Of a stretch of DNA of 52,998 nucleotides, positions 22,496 to 32,686 are shown piece after piece. The notes under the pieces are model-generated. The model did not search any database and had not been told where the DNA came from. It worked only from the letters and a program-made list of their open reading frames with translations. Source of the stretch: JAWKTV01 sp041398905 (GTDB lineage: Bacteria > Planctomycetota > Planctomycetia > Planctomycetales > Planctomycetaceae). The DNA lies in contig JAWKTV010000023.1 of NCBI GenBank assembly GCA_041398905.1, positions 1 through 52,998 on the forward strand. Direction: 5' to 3'. How positions within the stretch are numbered: position 1 is the first letter of the stretch; each line of letters opens with the position of its first letter. The position numbers were made by a program, and so were the translations under genes.

Positions 22496-23074
22496 ATGCC
22501 GAGAATCCTCGCCTTCGCCGGAAGTGCTCGTCGCGAGTCCTTCAACAAGCGTCTGGTGACCGTCGCGGCGGAGATCGCGCGCGAGCGGGGCGCTGAGGTG
22601 ACGCTCATCGACCTGAACGACTTCCCCATGCCGCTCTATCACGGCGATCTGGAGGCGGCTGACGGAGTCCCCGCACCGGCACAGCGACTCTACGACTTGA
22701 TGAAGTCGCACGACGGACTGCTGCTGGCTTGTCCCGAGTACAACGGCTCGATCACGCCGCTCCTCAAGAATACGCTCGACTGGGTATCGCGGCGGCGAGA
22801 GGGAGACCCGCCGCTCGCCGCTTACACGGGCAAGGTGGCCGGTTTACTGGCGGCCTCACCGGGGCAGGGTGGCGGCCTGCGCGGGCTGGTGCATGTTCGA
22901 GCGATCCTCGGCAATCTGGGTGTCCTGGTGTTGCCGGGACAGGTGGCGGTCCCCGCTGCCGCTGATGCTTTCAACGACTCGGGCGATCTCCGCGACCCCG
23001 GTGTTCAGAAGCGAGTCATGGGCGTTGTCGAGGAACTCGTTCGTGTGACTGGTCGACTGGCGACGCACGACTGA
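22496..23074 (+). CDS. NADPH-dependent FMN reductase family protein
   Basis: A 192-aa flavodoxin-fold protein. The FMN phosphate loop is FAGSARRESFNKRL at residues 6-19. VTLIDLNDFPMPLYHGD follows, and the flavin-ring loop is ACPEYNGSITPLLKNTLDW. This matches the chromate/azobenzene/quinone reductase group (NAD(P)H-dependent FMN reductases). ATG 22496 is preceded by CAGGAGTTCGAAC, a good ribosome binding site; the longer open frame from 22328 is not family-like. It is cytosolic, and its likely substrates are quinones or other small electron acceptors. It ends six bases before the convergent esterase gene. Confidence 0.93.
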   Translation: MPRILAFAGSARRESFNKRLVTVAAEIARERGAEVTLIDLNDFPMPLYHGDLEAADGVPAPAQRLYDLMKSHDGLLLACPEYNGSITPLLKNTLDWVSRRREGDPPLAAYTGKVAGLLAASPGQGGGLRGLVHVRAILGNLGVLVLPGQVAVPAAADAFNDSGDLRDPGVQKRVMGVVEELVRVTGRLATHD

Positions 23075-23080
23075 TCACCG

Positions 23081-24432
23081 TCAGCGAGACTCGTCGAGCA
23101 GCACCGGCTCCGACTCCAAGCCGACGCTGTTGACGGCCCGCACACTCCAGACCGATGGCTGACCTGCTGCCGCGCTGCGGATGTCGTACTCCATTTGGGA
23201 GAGCGGCTGGACCGGTGTGTCACTGTATTGCAGGCTCTGAAACAGGGGGCGTCCATACGGATTGCCGGGCTGCTCCGGAACCTGCGCGAGCGCCTCGCCG
23301 TTTCGCTCGATGACAAACGAGGTGAGGCCGCTTTCCAGGTCAGCGACAGCTTCCCAGCGGAGGACGCCGTCGGCAAGCCGCAGGTTGGTCGGAGCCTGTG
23401 GCGGGGTTTCGTCACGGACCGCGGTGTCGCGTACATACTGCCCCCACAGCCGCGCGATCTTGGCGTTGGGCAGCCAGCCAGCGGCGGTTGGATCGCCGGC
23501 GAACTCAGTGGCGGCGACTGCGGACGTGTCGGTCAGCATCGCCAGCCACACGTCGTCCGATGGCATCGGCCGCAACGGCTCGTCGGTTTGCTCAGGCAAA
23601 CGCGCGGCAAGGCATTCGTGCAGCCACGGGATGGCCAGGTAGCGTTGATTGCCGCACTCGTGCGCCGTCAGTGGATCGATCGCGACCGCGACCAGCCCAC
23701 CCTGCGAACGAAGCATGTTGAAAAAGAGTTGATTGGCCGGCCAGACTCCCGCAAACCGGCCCATCGGCTCGCTCACCCCTTCCTTGGTGCCCAGATTGCA
23801 CATGATCGGCACCTGCAGAGCCTCCGCGGGGAGTGCATGCGGTTTAATCTGCGGCCGGTCGGGCTCGGCCACCAACAACGGCACTCCTGACCTCAGCCAT
23901 GCGGCGACGACTCTTTCGGATGCAACAGCGTCATCCGCCGGCCCAGTGGCCGCCGCCACTGTGCCCCCACAACGCCCAGGGGACGGTCCCGAGTTCGGGG
24001 TGACCCGCCTGCTCGCCGAGTTCAGTGAGCGCCGCTGAAACGCCGCGCGGAACCGTTGCGCGGGTCGCACCACATCTGGCAATCGCCTTGCGGCGTTTGC
24101 TCGTATGCGGCCGCGAAGAGCGCGCAGTCGTGCGCAGCGGCGAGCGCCTGCCAGTGCAGATCATACGCACCGGTCAGGCCGGACTGGCAGGAGCCTTCAC
24201 CGCAGCCGTGTTGATGCACCACAACACCCCGCAGCCTCTTGATTCCCGGCGGAATCCAGACGGTGTAGTTGACCGGATAGATCAGCCCCCCGGCCTCCGT
24301 CGATGCCTCGTATCGCACGCGGTAATAGGGCGCTTCCGCAGCCGGGAAGCGATCGTAAGGCGGCTGCTGCCCCAAAGCTGGGACCACGCAACACGTCCAC
24401 AGGAGTCCGCAGCCAAGCAGTGGTTTCCACAT
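23081..24432 (-). CDS. Secreted alpha/beta-hydrolase (esterase-like; two frameshifts)
   Basis: Start MWKPLLGCGLLWTCCVVPAL at 24432 is a signal peptide. The catalytic region follows: YTVWIPPGIKRLRGVVVHQH (oxyanion side), HDCALFAAAYEQT and the nucleophile motif ALWGHSGGGHW (Ser in GHSGG, near 23960). The late part has VIERNGEALAQVPEQPGNPY and ends with a beta-rich tail resembling a fibronectin-type fold (VWSVRAVNSVGLESEPVLL). Three frames are used: 24432 to about 24036, about 24036 to 23935, and 23935 to 23081. This suggests two indels. Extracellular esterase activity is inferred; the substrate is unknown. Confidence 0.75.
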
Positions 24433-24684
24433 TGATGATCTCTTGATTCTGATAGCGATCGCGCCGGCCAAAGGCTTGCTGGTACTCGTGATGTCCGCCG
24501 CCCGCCCGGTACTTGTGCGGCGACAGGCAGTGCGGCCGACGAGTCTGTACCCCGCGACAACAATGCTCGTCGACATCGTCGCGAACTCGTTGCCTGTTCT
24601 CTACCATAACGCGAGTTGCGGTCAGGTCGACAGACCTCGCCGACAGACACCGCGATTTGACAGGCTGACACTGCAGGAGCTGCG

Positions 24685-25293
24685 ATGAGTGATCCACGGA
24701 CGATTGGAATTCTGTTCGCCGTCGCCACGGCGATCTTCTGGGGCACCTACGGACCCGCACTGGGTGAGGCTCGCGTCCCGCCGCCGGGCAGCAGCGTTAC
24801 TTGGAGCCCGTTCAAGCCATATGTCTTCATCGGCGTCGCGTACCTCGTCTGGGGCGTCATCGGTGGACTGATCGCCATGAGGACGGTTCCGGCCCAGCCG
24901 GACAATCTGCAGTTCACCGGCGAGTACTTGAACTCGATGAAGTGGGGCTTTATCGCCGGTTCCCTGGGAGCGTTCGGCGCACTGACGCTGACCTACGCGA
25001 TGTTTCGCGCGAAGAACGCCGGGCTGGTGATGCCGATCGTGTTCGGCGGAGCGGTGTCGGTCACCGCGATCACGAATCTGGTGATCCTGAAGATCGTCAA
25101 GCAGCAGGAGACGCACACCGACTGGCGATTGTGGCTCGGCATGGGGCTGGTGGCTGCGGGAATTGTAATGGTGGCGAAGTACACGCCACATGGCGTCCCG
25201 CCCAAGCCGGCCGCGACCGCGCCGGCTCATGCACAGGTGCCGTCCGCCGGATCACCGGAGGCCCAGCAGCCCGCCACGACCCCCAAAACTTGA
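24685..25293 (+). CDS. EamA/DMT-like integral membrane protein
   Basis: A 202-aa protein with about five membrane helices: TIGILFAVATAIFWGTYGPA, PYVFIGVAYLVWGVIGGLIA, MKWGFIAGSLGAFGALTLTY, GLVMPIVFGGAVSVTAITNL and LWLGMGLVAAGIVMVAKY. A Pro/Ala-rich cytosolic tail ends the protein. The start is preceded by GCAGGAGCTGCG. The helix pattern resembles half of a drug/metabolite-transporter (EamA) protein, so it could act as a dimer. The substrate is unknown. The gene is intact and diverges from the esterase gene. Confidence 0.82.
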   Translation: MSDPRTIGILFAVATAIFWGTYGPALGEARVPPPGSSVTWSPFKPYVFIGVAYLVWGVIGGLIAMRTVPAQPDNLQFTGEYLNSMKWGFIAGSLGAFGALTLTYAMFRAKNAGLVMPIVFGGAVSVTAITNLVILKIVKQQETHTDWRLWLGMGLVAAGIVMVAKYTPHGVPPKPAATAPAHAQVPSAGSPEAQQPATTPKT

Positions 25294-25402
25294 AACCTGC
25301 CGACATTTTTTCCAACGCTCGGACAAGTGCTGACGTAGCCCCACCTGTTTTGTCACAGCGCAGTGCGACCAAGACTTCCCCCGTTTTGCAGGAGCGCGAT
25401 CG

Positions 25403-27989
25403 ATGGCGATGCCTTACCGTACCCAATGGCTACTTGTGTTTTGCCTGTTCGCCGTGACGATCGGCGTCGGCTACTCGTTTGCGCAGCGGGGTGGAAGAGC
25501 GGCTCCCGCGGCAACCGCCGCGGTGGCTCCGGAGTCGCTGCTGCCGGCGAGTGCGATCCTGTACTTCTCGACGGACGGCCGGTTGTTGCACGAGGATGCC
25601 TGGCGAGCGACGGCGGCGTATGCGTCACTCGAAGAGAGCGGGTTGACCGACATTTTCGGCAAGCTGTTCACGTTCGTGCAGCAGCAGGCGGAGCAAGAGG
25701 GGGCCGGCGAGGCGGTGGAGCTTGCCTCGTCGTTCTATTCGCATCTGAGCGATCACGGAGCCTCGCTCGCCGCCACCGTCGAACCGTCGCAGAATGGTCC
25801 CCGAACGCCTACGTCACACTCGTGCTGCACGGTGCAGGGGAGTTTGAGAAGCCGATCGGGCAACTAATTACTGAGACGTTGGAACGCGAGATCGAGTTTT
25901 CCACCGACGAGATTTCCGGCGCAGCGTCACCCACGCGATCATTCCCGATAGTCCCGGCGTCGAGGTGGGATGGTGGAACGAGTCGGGGCACCTCGTGGTC
26001 GTCGCGGGAATCTCCGCTGTCAATTCCGCGATCGCCGTCGCCTCGGGTGAGCGTGAGAACATCACCAGCCACACGTTGTGGAAGCAGCGAATCGCCGTGG
26101 ACTACGACTTTGAGGTCGCGACCCGAGGCTGGTTGGACATCGCGACGATTCGTGCTCTGGCCTCGCCGATCCCGATCCCGCTGGGAGGACCGGGCAATCA
26201 GGGTCCGCAGATCACCGTTGGCGACATCCTGCGAATGGCTGGGCTGGATCAGATGCACTCGGTCGTCAGTGTCTCAGGCTATCGTGGCAACGCGTTGTGG
26301 GGAGAATCCTGGTTGTCGGTGCCGGCTCCCCGACGTGGGCTGATGTCGGTCTCGGATGGACCGGCGATCACGCTCGAAGATCTGCCGCCGCTCCCGTTCG
26401 CCAGTTCCCACTTCACCATCGGCCGGCTGGACGGTACGAAGGCGTACGACGCGGCTCCTGCAGATCGCCCGGGAAGTCGCCAAACTGGCTCCCAACGGCG
26501 AAGCCCCGGCTCAGTTGGAGCAGGGACTCGCGCAGGTGCAGCAGCGGATTGGGTTCCAACTGCGTGACGATCTTCTTGGCAGTCTCGGCAGCCTGGTTTG
26601 CGGATTCGATGACCCGCGTCAGGGGATCCTCAACATGGGGGCCGGGGCGGTCATCGAAGTCAAGGACGCCCCCAAGCTGCGCAGTGCCTCGATCAGTTGA
26701 CCAAAGTCATCGTCGAGGAGTCGGATGGCGAAGTTCGCTTCCGCAAAGTCGACAAGCATGGTCACGAATTGACGATCGTCGAGTTCGGCCCGACACCGTT
26801 TGGTCAAAGCTTCTGCGTCACCAACGACTGGCTGATCATCGGCTCTCCGCAAGTGATCGAAGCGTTCCTGTTGCGGCAGTCCGGCGACCTGCCCCGGTGG
26901 GTTCCCTCGCCGGAGCATCAAGCTGCGTTCGCGGAGTTGCCGAAGGAGTTCTCCTCGCTGACCGTCTCCGATCCCCGCGGGTCGATCAACGTCATCATGG
27001 GGCTGGCGCCGATGCTGTTCGGCTTCGCGCAGACGGCGATTCGTGAGTCCGGCGAGTTCCCGCCCGGCTTCGAGATCCCGCTCGGCATGGAAGACATTCC
27101 GCCCTCCGAACGGATCACGCATCCGCTGTTCCCGAACGTGATGATCGCGGAGATCACTGACGAAGGTGTCCACTACATCTCGCGGGCCTCACTGCCGGGC
27201 ATACCCTTCGTTTCCGGTGACGCAGCGACCACCACCGCGGTCATCGCGGTTGGCGTGGCCTTGCTGCTGCCGGCCGTGCAGGCGGCCCGCGAAGCGGCCC
27301 GTCGCACGCAGTCGCAGAACAATCTCAGGCAGCTCGCGTTGGCGATGCATAACTACGAGAGCTCAATGAGGAAGTTCCCCGCAGGCACGGTCGAGAAGGA
27401 CGGACTCGAACCGAACGAGCGGCTGAGCTGGATGGTGTCGATTCTGCCCTTTATCGAACAGCAGGCGATTTTCAATCGGATCGATCGCAACGCCGGCTGG
27501 GAAGACGACGCCAACGCCGATTGGGGTGGGTTGGTTCTGGAAGTTCTGAACAACCCGGCGGTCGCGTCGGGACCGCAGGTTGACACCGATGATGGCCGGA
27601 GCTGGGGCGTGACGCACTATGTCGGCATCGGTGGGCTGGGAGAGGACGGCCCGAACCTCGCGGTCGACGAAAAAGGGGCTGGCGTGTTCGGCTACAACCG
27701 GGCGACCCGCATGGCGGATATCCACGACGGCACGTCGAACACCGTGATGATCTCGGAAGCGAGCGATGACTATGGCCCTTGGATCGCCGGTGGCCGCGCG
27801 ACGATTCGCCCGCTCACCGAACGGCCTTACATCAACGGGCCGGACGGTATCGGCGGGCCGTACCGAGGAGGCTGCAACATGGCGCTGGCGGATGGTTCTG
27901 TCAAATTCATCAGCGAGAATATTGATGCGGCCCTGATGGAGGCGCTCGTCACCATTCGTGGCGGCGAGGCGCTTGGAAATGAATTCTGA
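25403..27989 (+). CDS. Large membrane-anchored protein with C-terminal DUF1559 region (several frameshifts)
   Basis: Start MAMPYRTQWLLVFCLFAVTI carries an N-terminal anchor. Residues about 40-500 form a domain recalling DUF3352-type secreted proteins (ESLLPASAILYFSTDGRLL, GWWNESGHLVVVAGISAVNS, LEDLPPLPFASSHFTIGRLD, LDQLTKVIVEESDGEVRFRK). Then a hydrophobic helix TTTAVIAVGVALLLPAVQAA and the DUF1559 body REAARRTQSQNNLRQLALAM through CNMALADGSVKFISENIDAA. So the pilin-like helix is internal, not N-terminal. Breaks lie near 25800, 25920, 26455 and 26690; 26697-27989 is intact. It is probably exported with both hydrophobic segments in the membrane. I infer a surface role. Confidence 0.82.
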
Positions 27990-28764
27990 GTCGATGCGTG
28001 TTGAACGACCGGCGGGGGGCAGAGTCCCCTGCCGTGTCGTTCCGGTCATCGATTTGCTCGGCGGTGTCGTCGTGCATGGAGTGCGGGGTCAGCGGGACCG
28101 ATACCTGGCAATTCAAAGTCGACTGGTGGACCGTCCCGATCCGCGTGCGATCGCGGCGGCGCTTCGTCGCCACTATTCGCTGACGGAACTCTATCTCGCC
28201 GACCTCGACGCCATTCAGGGGGGCCGTCCGAACGTTCACACACTCCGTGACCTCGTAACCGATGGTTTCCGGGTCATGATTGACTCCGGCGCGTACGATG
28301 CTCGCCACGTCGAGAATCTGCTCGACGCTGGGGCCGATCGCGTGGTGATCGGTCTCGAAACCTGTCCGGGAGCCGAGTCGCTGGCCGACCTTGTCGCCGC
28401 GATTGATCCGGCCCGGATGGTCTTCAGCCTTGACCTGATGGCGGGCCGGCCAATCGCGTCTCACAATGGTTGGCGATCGGCAACGCCGCTCGACATCGCG
28501 GCGGAAGCCTTGGCTGTGGGATTGTCTTCGTTGCTGGTGCTGGACCTCGCCGGAGTTGGCTCAGGCGAGGGACTATCGACGCTCACACTTTGTCAGGAAT
28601 TGCGACGCTACGCCCCGCCCCGGGAGCTGTTGACCGGCGGCGGGGTGCGGGGATTGGCCGACATTCACTCGGCGGCCGACGCCGGGGTCGACGGTCTGCT
28701 CGTCGCGTCCGCTTTGCACAATGGCCAACTCGCTGGCTGGCTGCCGCCCGGTCCACTCGACTGA
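27979..28764 (+). CDS. HisA/HisF-related TIM-barrel protein
   Basis: A 261-aa (beta/alpha)8 barrel. Half-barrel phosphate motifs resemble HisA: VVPVIDLLGGVVVHGVRGQR at the N-terminus, YLADLDAIQGG after strand 2, VMIDSGAYDARHVENLLDAG, RVVIGLETCPGAESLADLVA, FSLDLMAGRPI and LLTGGGVRGLADIHSAADAG at the C-terminal phosphate site. The sequence fits the hisA/hisF-related family that I recall from methanogens, methylotrophs and planctomycetes near methanopterin genes, rather than true HisA. The ATG at 27979 overlaps the upstream stop by 11 bases; ATG 27994 is an alternative. No his genes are nearby. The precise reaction is unknown. Confidence 0.8.
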   Translation: MNSESMRVERPAGGRVPCRVVPVIDLLGGVVVHGVRGQRDRYLAIQSRLVDRPDPRAIAAALRRHYSLTELYLADLDAIQGGRPNVHTLRDLVTDGFRVMIDSGAYDARHVENLLDAGADRVVIGLETCPGAESLADLVAAIDPARMVFSLDLMAGRPIASHNGWRSATPLDIAAEALAVGLSSLLVLDLAGVGSGEGLSTLTLCQELRRYAPPRELLTGGGVRGLADIHSAADAGVDGLLVASALHNGQLAGWLPPGPLD

Positions 28765-28786
28765 AGCAGACCTGCGACCACTGGTG

Positions 28787-29136
28787 TCACTCGGCGGCGG
28801 CGATGCGTTCCAGTTCCTCCAGGCAGGCCCGTACCGAGACGACCGCCTGCTGGAAGTTCATGTGCGTCGACGCCAGTGGGGCATCGATGGCGAACTGCTC
28901 GACGGCCGGACGCAGCTTGCTGAGCTTCTTCCGCAGGATGCGCAGGTAGCCATCGGGGTCGTCGGCCTTTACTTCCAGGGCGCGGGCGATGTCGAAGATC
29001 GCCCGCGCGACCCCATCAATTCGGGGAACTCGTCGACTTCTTCGCAATGCTTGATGAAGGTCCGCACCATCCAGGCGTGCGCCATGACCTGCTCGCAGCG
29101 TCGGACCTTGTCCGCGGTGGTGTTCACGTTGTCCAT
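28787..29136 (-). CDS. Conserved-looking small cytosolic protein (one frameshift)
   Basis: About 116 aa: MDNVNTTADKVRRCEQVMAH, AWMVRTFIKHCEEVDEFPEL, then after a break at the GGGG run near 29013, VARAIFDIARALEVKADDPD, YLRILRKKLSKLRPAVEQFA and STHMNFQQAVVSVRACLEEL. It is helical, with regularly spaced hydrophobics, and has no signal peptide. I recall similar planctomycete proteins but do not know their role. ATG 29136 is chosen by similarity of the following text; 29181 is an alternative start. It runs convergently with the HisA/HisF-related gene. Confidence 0.6.
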
Positions 29137-29264
29137 GAGTGTTCGGTCGTCCGTCTTATGAACGCGTTTCCGGGTGAGCACCAGTGGGCTGCGATTGGAA
29201 TCCCCATGCGATCGACAGCGCGAGGAGTCGTCGCAACCGAGCGTACCTCGTTGCGGTCACTGGT

Positions 29265-30650
29265 CTACCGCAGCAGATGGTTGTTCGCCATGGTGATCCC
29301 GCTCAGCATCGAACCGATGATGCCCAGAAACCCCTGATCGGTGCCGCAGAGGTACAGGTTCGCGAGCGGAGTGCGACCGTCGAGAATTTTGTCCGGAGCA
29401 CCGTACACCACCCCCAGATCATGACCGGTAAACCGCTTGATCGTTCTGGGAGTGAAGACGTCGGTATCGATGACATGTTGCCGGAAGTCCGGGATGAACG
29501 GCAGCGACGCTTCGACGATCTTCTCGGTCCACCGTTGCTTCTCGGCGTAGTACTGGTCGTCGGGCAGGTTCATCCAATAGGCGGGATTGGCGAGGGCAGT
29601 GATGCGAATGATGCCGTCTTCGAGAGGTTGCCCGTCGGCGTAGCGAAAGTTGTTCGGCGAGCAGACGATGCCGCTGCGGAGGTCGCACGGCTCGTTGGGC
29701 GGCGCGTAAGTGAACTCTGGCCTGTCGTTGTAGAAGACGATCGTGTCGTGATGCCCCAATTCGGCCGGTTGGCAGTCCAGGACGAAGATCGCCTCGTTGA
29801 AGCTGATTTCGCCGGCTCGCGGCTGGTCTTTCGCGGGGATCGACTCGCCGCACAACCGGAACGTCTCGACGACGCCAGCCGAGGACAGGATGTTGTCGGC
29901 TTCGATTTCGCTGCCATCCTCCAGGACGACGCCGCATGCCTTTCCATCTCGCTCGATGATGCGGTTCACGCCTTGCCGCAACTTGAGTTCTCCACCCAGC
30001 GACTTGAAATGCCTCGTCAGCACTTTGAGAATTCGCCGCACTCCGTCGGCTGGCCGCCCCAGCCCTTCACGGTAAATGCTCTTGAACATGATGCAGAACT
30101 GGCTGAAGTCCATGTCGTGCGGAATGGCCGACCCGTAGAACATCAGCGGGCAGAAGAGCATGTCCACCAGCAGCGGGTCCGACAGGAAGCCGCCGACGAC
30201 CTCGCGGGCCGACTGCCGCCGCTGGTTGAGATTGACTTCGTCGAATGCTTCGATGTGCGCGACGAGCCTGCGGAGACCGTCCGCCTGAGCGGGGAACTCC
30301 GCGGCGGCGGCATCAACGAACTTGTCGAGATCGTTCTCGAACGGAATACGATGACCCGGGAAGACGACGGATGAACCGTTCTGCGGAGCGAGGTCGAAGT
30401 CGTCCCAACGGAGGCGAAGCTGCTTGAGGAGCTTGGCGAGCGGCCCGGTGCGGGTGCCGGGGTCGGCGTAGTTGGTGACGGCATGCAGGCCGACATCGTA
30501 ATTGCGGCCCCGCAGGCGGTAGAACGAAGTGAGTCCGCCGATGGTCGTGTGACGTTCGAAGATGCAGACGGACTTGTCGTAGTAGGCGAGCCGAATTCCG
30601 GCCGCCAGACCTGACATTCCCGCTCCGATGATGACCGTATCGAACCGCAC
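29265..30650 (-). CDS. Phytoene-desaturase-type FAD oxidoreductase (CrtI family)
   Basis: A 461-aa protein with the dinucleotide-binding start FDTVIIGAGMSGLAAGIRLA, then FERHTTIGGLTSFYRLRGRN, YDVGLHAVTNY and the C-terminal FAD-binding motif LANLYLCGTDQGFLGIIGSM plus LSGITMANNHLL. This is the carotenoid desaturase/retinol saturase group, which desaturates or isomerises polyenes. No phytoene synthase is in the window, so the substrate is inferred. I choose GTG 30650, which follows GGGGGGCGGATT; the 53 residues upstream in the open frame look non-coding. It lies 77 bases downstream of the DUF900 gene on the same strand. Confidence 0.88.
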   Translation of the reverse strand: MRFDTVIIGAGMSGLAAGIRLAYYDKSVCIFERHTTIGGLTSFYRLRGRNYDVGLHAVTNYADPGTRTGPLAKLLKQLRLRWDDFDLAPQNGSSVVFPGHRIPFENDLDKFVDAAAAEFPAQADGLRRLVAHIEAFDEVNLNQRRQSAREVVGGFLSDPLLVDMLFCPLMFYGSAIPHDMDFSQFCIMFKSIYREGLGRPADGVRRILKVLTRHFKSLGGELKLRQGVNRIIERDGKACGVVLEDGSEIEADNILSSAGVVETFRLCGESIPAKDQPRAGEISFNEAIFVLDCQPAELGHHDTIVFYNDRPEFTYAPPNEPCDLRSGIVCSPNNFRYADGQPLEDGIIRITALANPAYWMNLPDDQYYAEKQRWTEKIVEASLPFIPDFRQHVIDTDVFTPRTIKRFTGHDLGVVYGAPDKILDGRTPLANLYLCGTDQGFLGIIGSMLSGITMANNHLLR

Positions 30651-30727
30651 AATCCGCCCCCCGACACGAGAATCGCAAACCGGGCAGCGTACCGGGACGG
30701 GACGGTTTCGCAACCGTCCACCCGTCG

Positions 30728-32052
30728 TCAGCGAACCACGGTATGCCCAGCGGGTTGGATGTCGCTTCGGCTCGACGATGGGCGGAACCGCCAGGCCAGC
30801 GTCCCCCACAACGATTCCAGCGACCGCTCGCCCGGAGCGTACCCGCTGAGCACGCCTTTCAGGTCTGCCAGAATCGTCGGACTATCAGAGTGGTAGGAAT
30901 GCCGCAGCGTGAACAGCCCGGTGTCGACCTGCGAGGCGTCGATAACTTCGATGCTGCGCAGATCGGGGAACGTCGTCAGTTCCGCGCCGGCTTCGCCAAG
31001 TCGGCGGCGGCCGATGCGGTTGACCCAACTGCTCGCCCGCAGGGCGATGTCGCGAGACGATGAGTAGATCGTCACGCGGTCGGCGGTTTGCACCAGCCTG
31101 GGCGCGATCGCGGTGCGAAAGTAGTCGGCGTCGATATCCGGAGCGGTCAGCACCACCTGATTAAACCTCGGCAACTCGCCGGTGCTCATGGGAAACGAGA
31201 GTTTGCGCAGCGTCTCACTGACAAGTCGATTGCCCATGCTGTGCGCGACGACGTGCACGCGCCGCGCACCGGACTGCTTGGCAACCCCGGCCAGAAATGC
31301 GAGAAACGGCTCCTCACTGTCGGCGATCGACTGCCCGTCATCCTGATACCCCCGCAGCGTACCGCTGCTGGCCGAAGGCCAACTGTACATGATCGGCGCG
31401 CCACGAAAGTTGATGTCCTTGGCGATCTGGGCGGTTCTTCGGGCGGCGTCCTCAAAGGTGTTGTTGAAGCCGTGAACGAACACGAACGCTTCTCCGCCGA
31501 TGATCGTTGGTCCTTGCGGCGTCTCTCTCCATTCGATCGATTCCCACACCGCCCGCTGCAACTCCGTGATGAATCGCGGACCTTCGGCGGGCTGCACACG
31601 CATCAGTACGACATGCTTCTCGGGGTCTTCACGGAACTCGAACTTCCAAAGCTTCGGCGACTCCAGTTCGCCGATATCGTGATTCGGCGGGATGCTGACG
31701 TCGCAGAAGCCGAATTGCAGTGGACCGGGTCGGGACCATAGTAGGACGCCGGGTCGCGAGCGCCCGGTGGCACGCGGTTGGTTCCATAGAATACTCGAAT
31801 CGTGGTGTAGCTGGTCTCGCTGGCACGCGCCGCCGTGCAGGGCGAAGGCTGGCGCAGGGGCGGGGCGGCGCCTCCGCCGTTCGTCGCTCGGAAGGAGCGG
31901 ACGGCAGCAGCGGACGCGGCTCGGCGGGAATCGATTCCGGAACTTGCCGGGCGGTGCCGCCCGAGTCTGGCTCGCTGGACTCATCCTGCGCGACTGCAGC
32001 CCCACAGGCTCGCCAGGATCCAGAGCAGCAACAGGTAACGGGTGTGACGCAT
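30728..32052 (-). CDS. Lipoprotein alpha/beta-hydrolase, DUF900 family (frameshifted N-terminus)
   Basis: The N-terminus MRHTRYLLLLWILASLWGCS at 32052 is a lipoprotein signal with lipobox LWGC. After one or two indels (about 31990 and 31860-31800) the frame gives SYTTIRVFYGTNR, then LQFGFCDVSIPPNHDIGELE, EAFVFVHGFNNTFEDAARRT, IMYSWPSASS and the nucleophile elbow VHVVAHSMGNRLV, with later FNQVVLTAPDIDADYF. That order is typical of DUF900 hydrolases: HGFN oxyanion motif, GHSMGN-like serine. It is probably anchored in a membrane facing the periplasm. The substrate is unknown. Confidence 0.82.
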
Positions 32053-32079
32053 GAGCGGAACGACCTCACGATGACGAAG

Positions 32080-32298
32080 TTACGCCAGTGTCGCTGTTCG
32101 CTCCGCGAACAGTGGTGCGACGTCGATAGTTTCCAGCACCTCGGATGATCGATCGGCGGCAACCAATCCGATGAAGCGCACCGCGACCACCGGACACCCC
32201 AGGCTCACGACGTGACCGACCGAACCGGAACTGCCGACGGACGCAGGATACATCGCCTCCCGATCGGCGGCTTGGCGGACAATCGCGTAGAAGCCCAT
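32080..32298 (-). CDS. Possible small protein, 72 aa
   Basis: The frame ending at 32080 reads MGFYAIVRQAADREAMYPAS, then SVGHVVSLGCPVVAVRFIGL and SSEVLETIDVAPLFAERTAT. Codon choice looks coding, and it ends 27 bases before the start of the DUF900 gene on the same strand. Upstream, the frame runs into an inverted repeat, so a start near 32298 is assumed. I do not recognise a family; it could also be the end of a decayed gene. Confidence 0.35.
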   Translation of the reverse strand: MGFYAIVRQAADREAMYPASVGSSGSVGHVVSLGCPVVAVRFIGLVAADRSSEVLETIDVAPLFAERTATLA

Positions 32299-32365
32299 GA
32301 TCGGCAGAAACTGCGGTTGTGACGGGGCAAGCTGGCCGGGCTGGGGAGGCTGTGTGCGGTAGCAC

Positions 32366-32400
32366 GTAGGCCGGAACTCCCTGCGGTCAGTCCGGCCTAC
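32366..32400. repeat. Palindromic element built on GTAGGCCGGA
   Basis: GTAGGCCGGAACT (32366-32378) pairs with AGTCCGGCCTAC (32389-32400), leaving one bulged A and a 10-base loop. It lies in the divergent region upstream of purE. A long near-perfect stem without a T-run looks like a dispersed intergenic palindrome rather than a terminator. Confidence 0.5.
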
Positions 32401-32686
32401 GGCAGCGAACAGACAGCGCTGTGTGAATCGCCGAAGGTGCCGTCGGCACCGCGTCCGGCGGTCCGGGGCCTCACGGCCACTGGCTCGCCAATACGAATCG
32501 CGAGCCTGCAGCGCCACCATGAGGCGACAGCCCACGCTGCCGCATTCAATTCTCCGTCGACTGGACAGTCCGCCATCGAACCGCGAAAGTTCGAGACGCG
32601 GCGGGGTTGGAAGTCCCCCGGAGAACTGGTCATCGATCGCGCCCGGACCGTTGTGGGTGCAAGTCCGTCGAGCGGGTAGTGCAGGA

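Noticed and set aside
29184..30374. 396-aa open frame antisense to the CrtI-type gene
   Set aside because: It is the shadow of a clear FAD oxidoreductase; no start signal and no protein family features.
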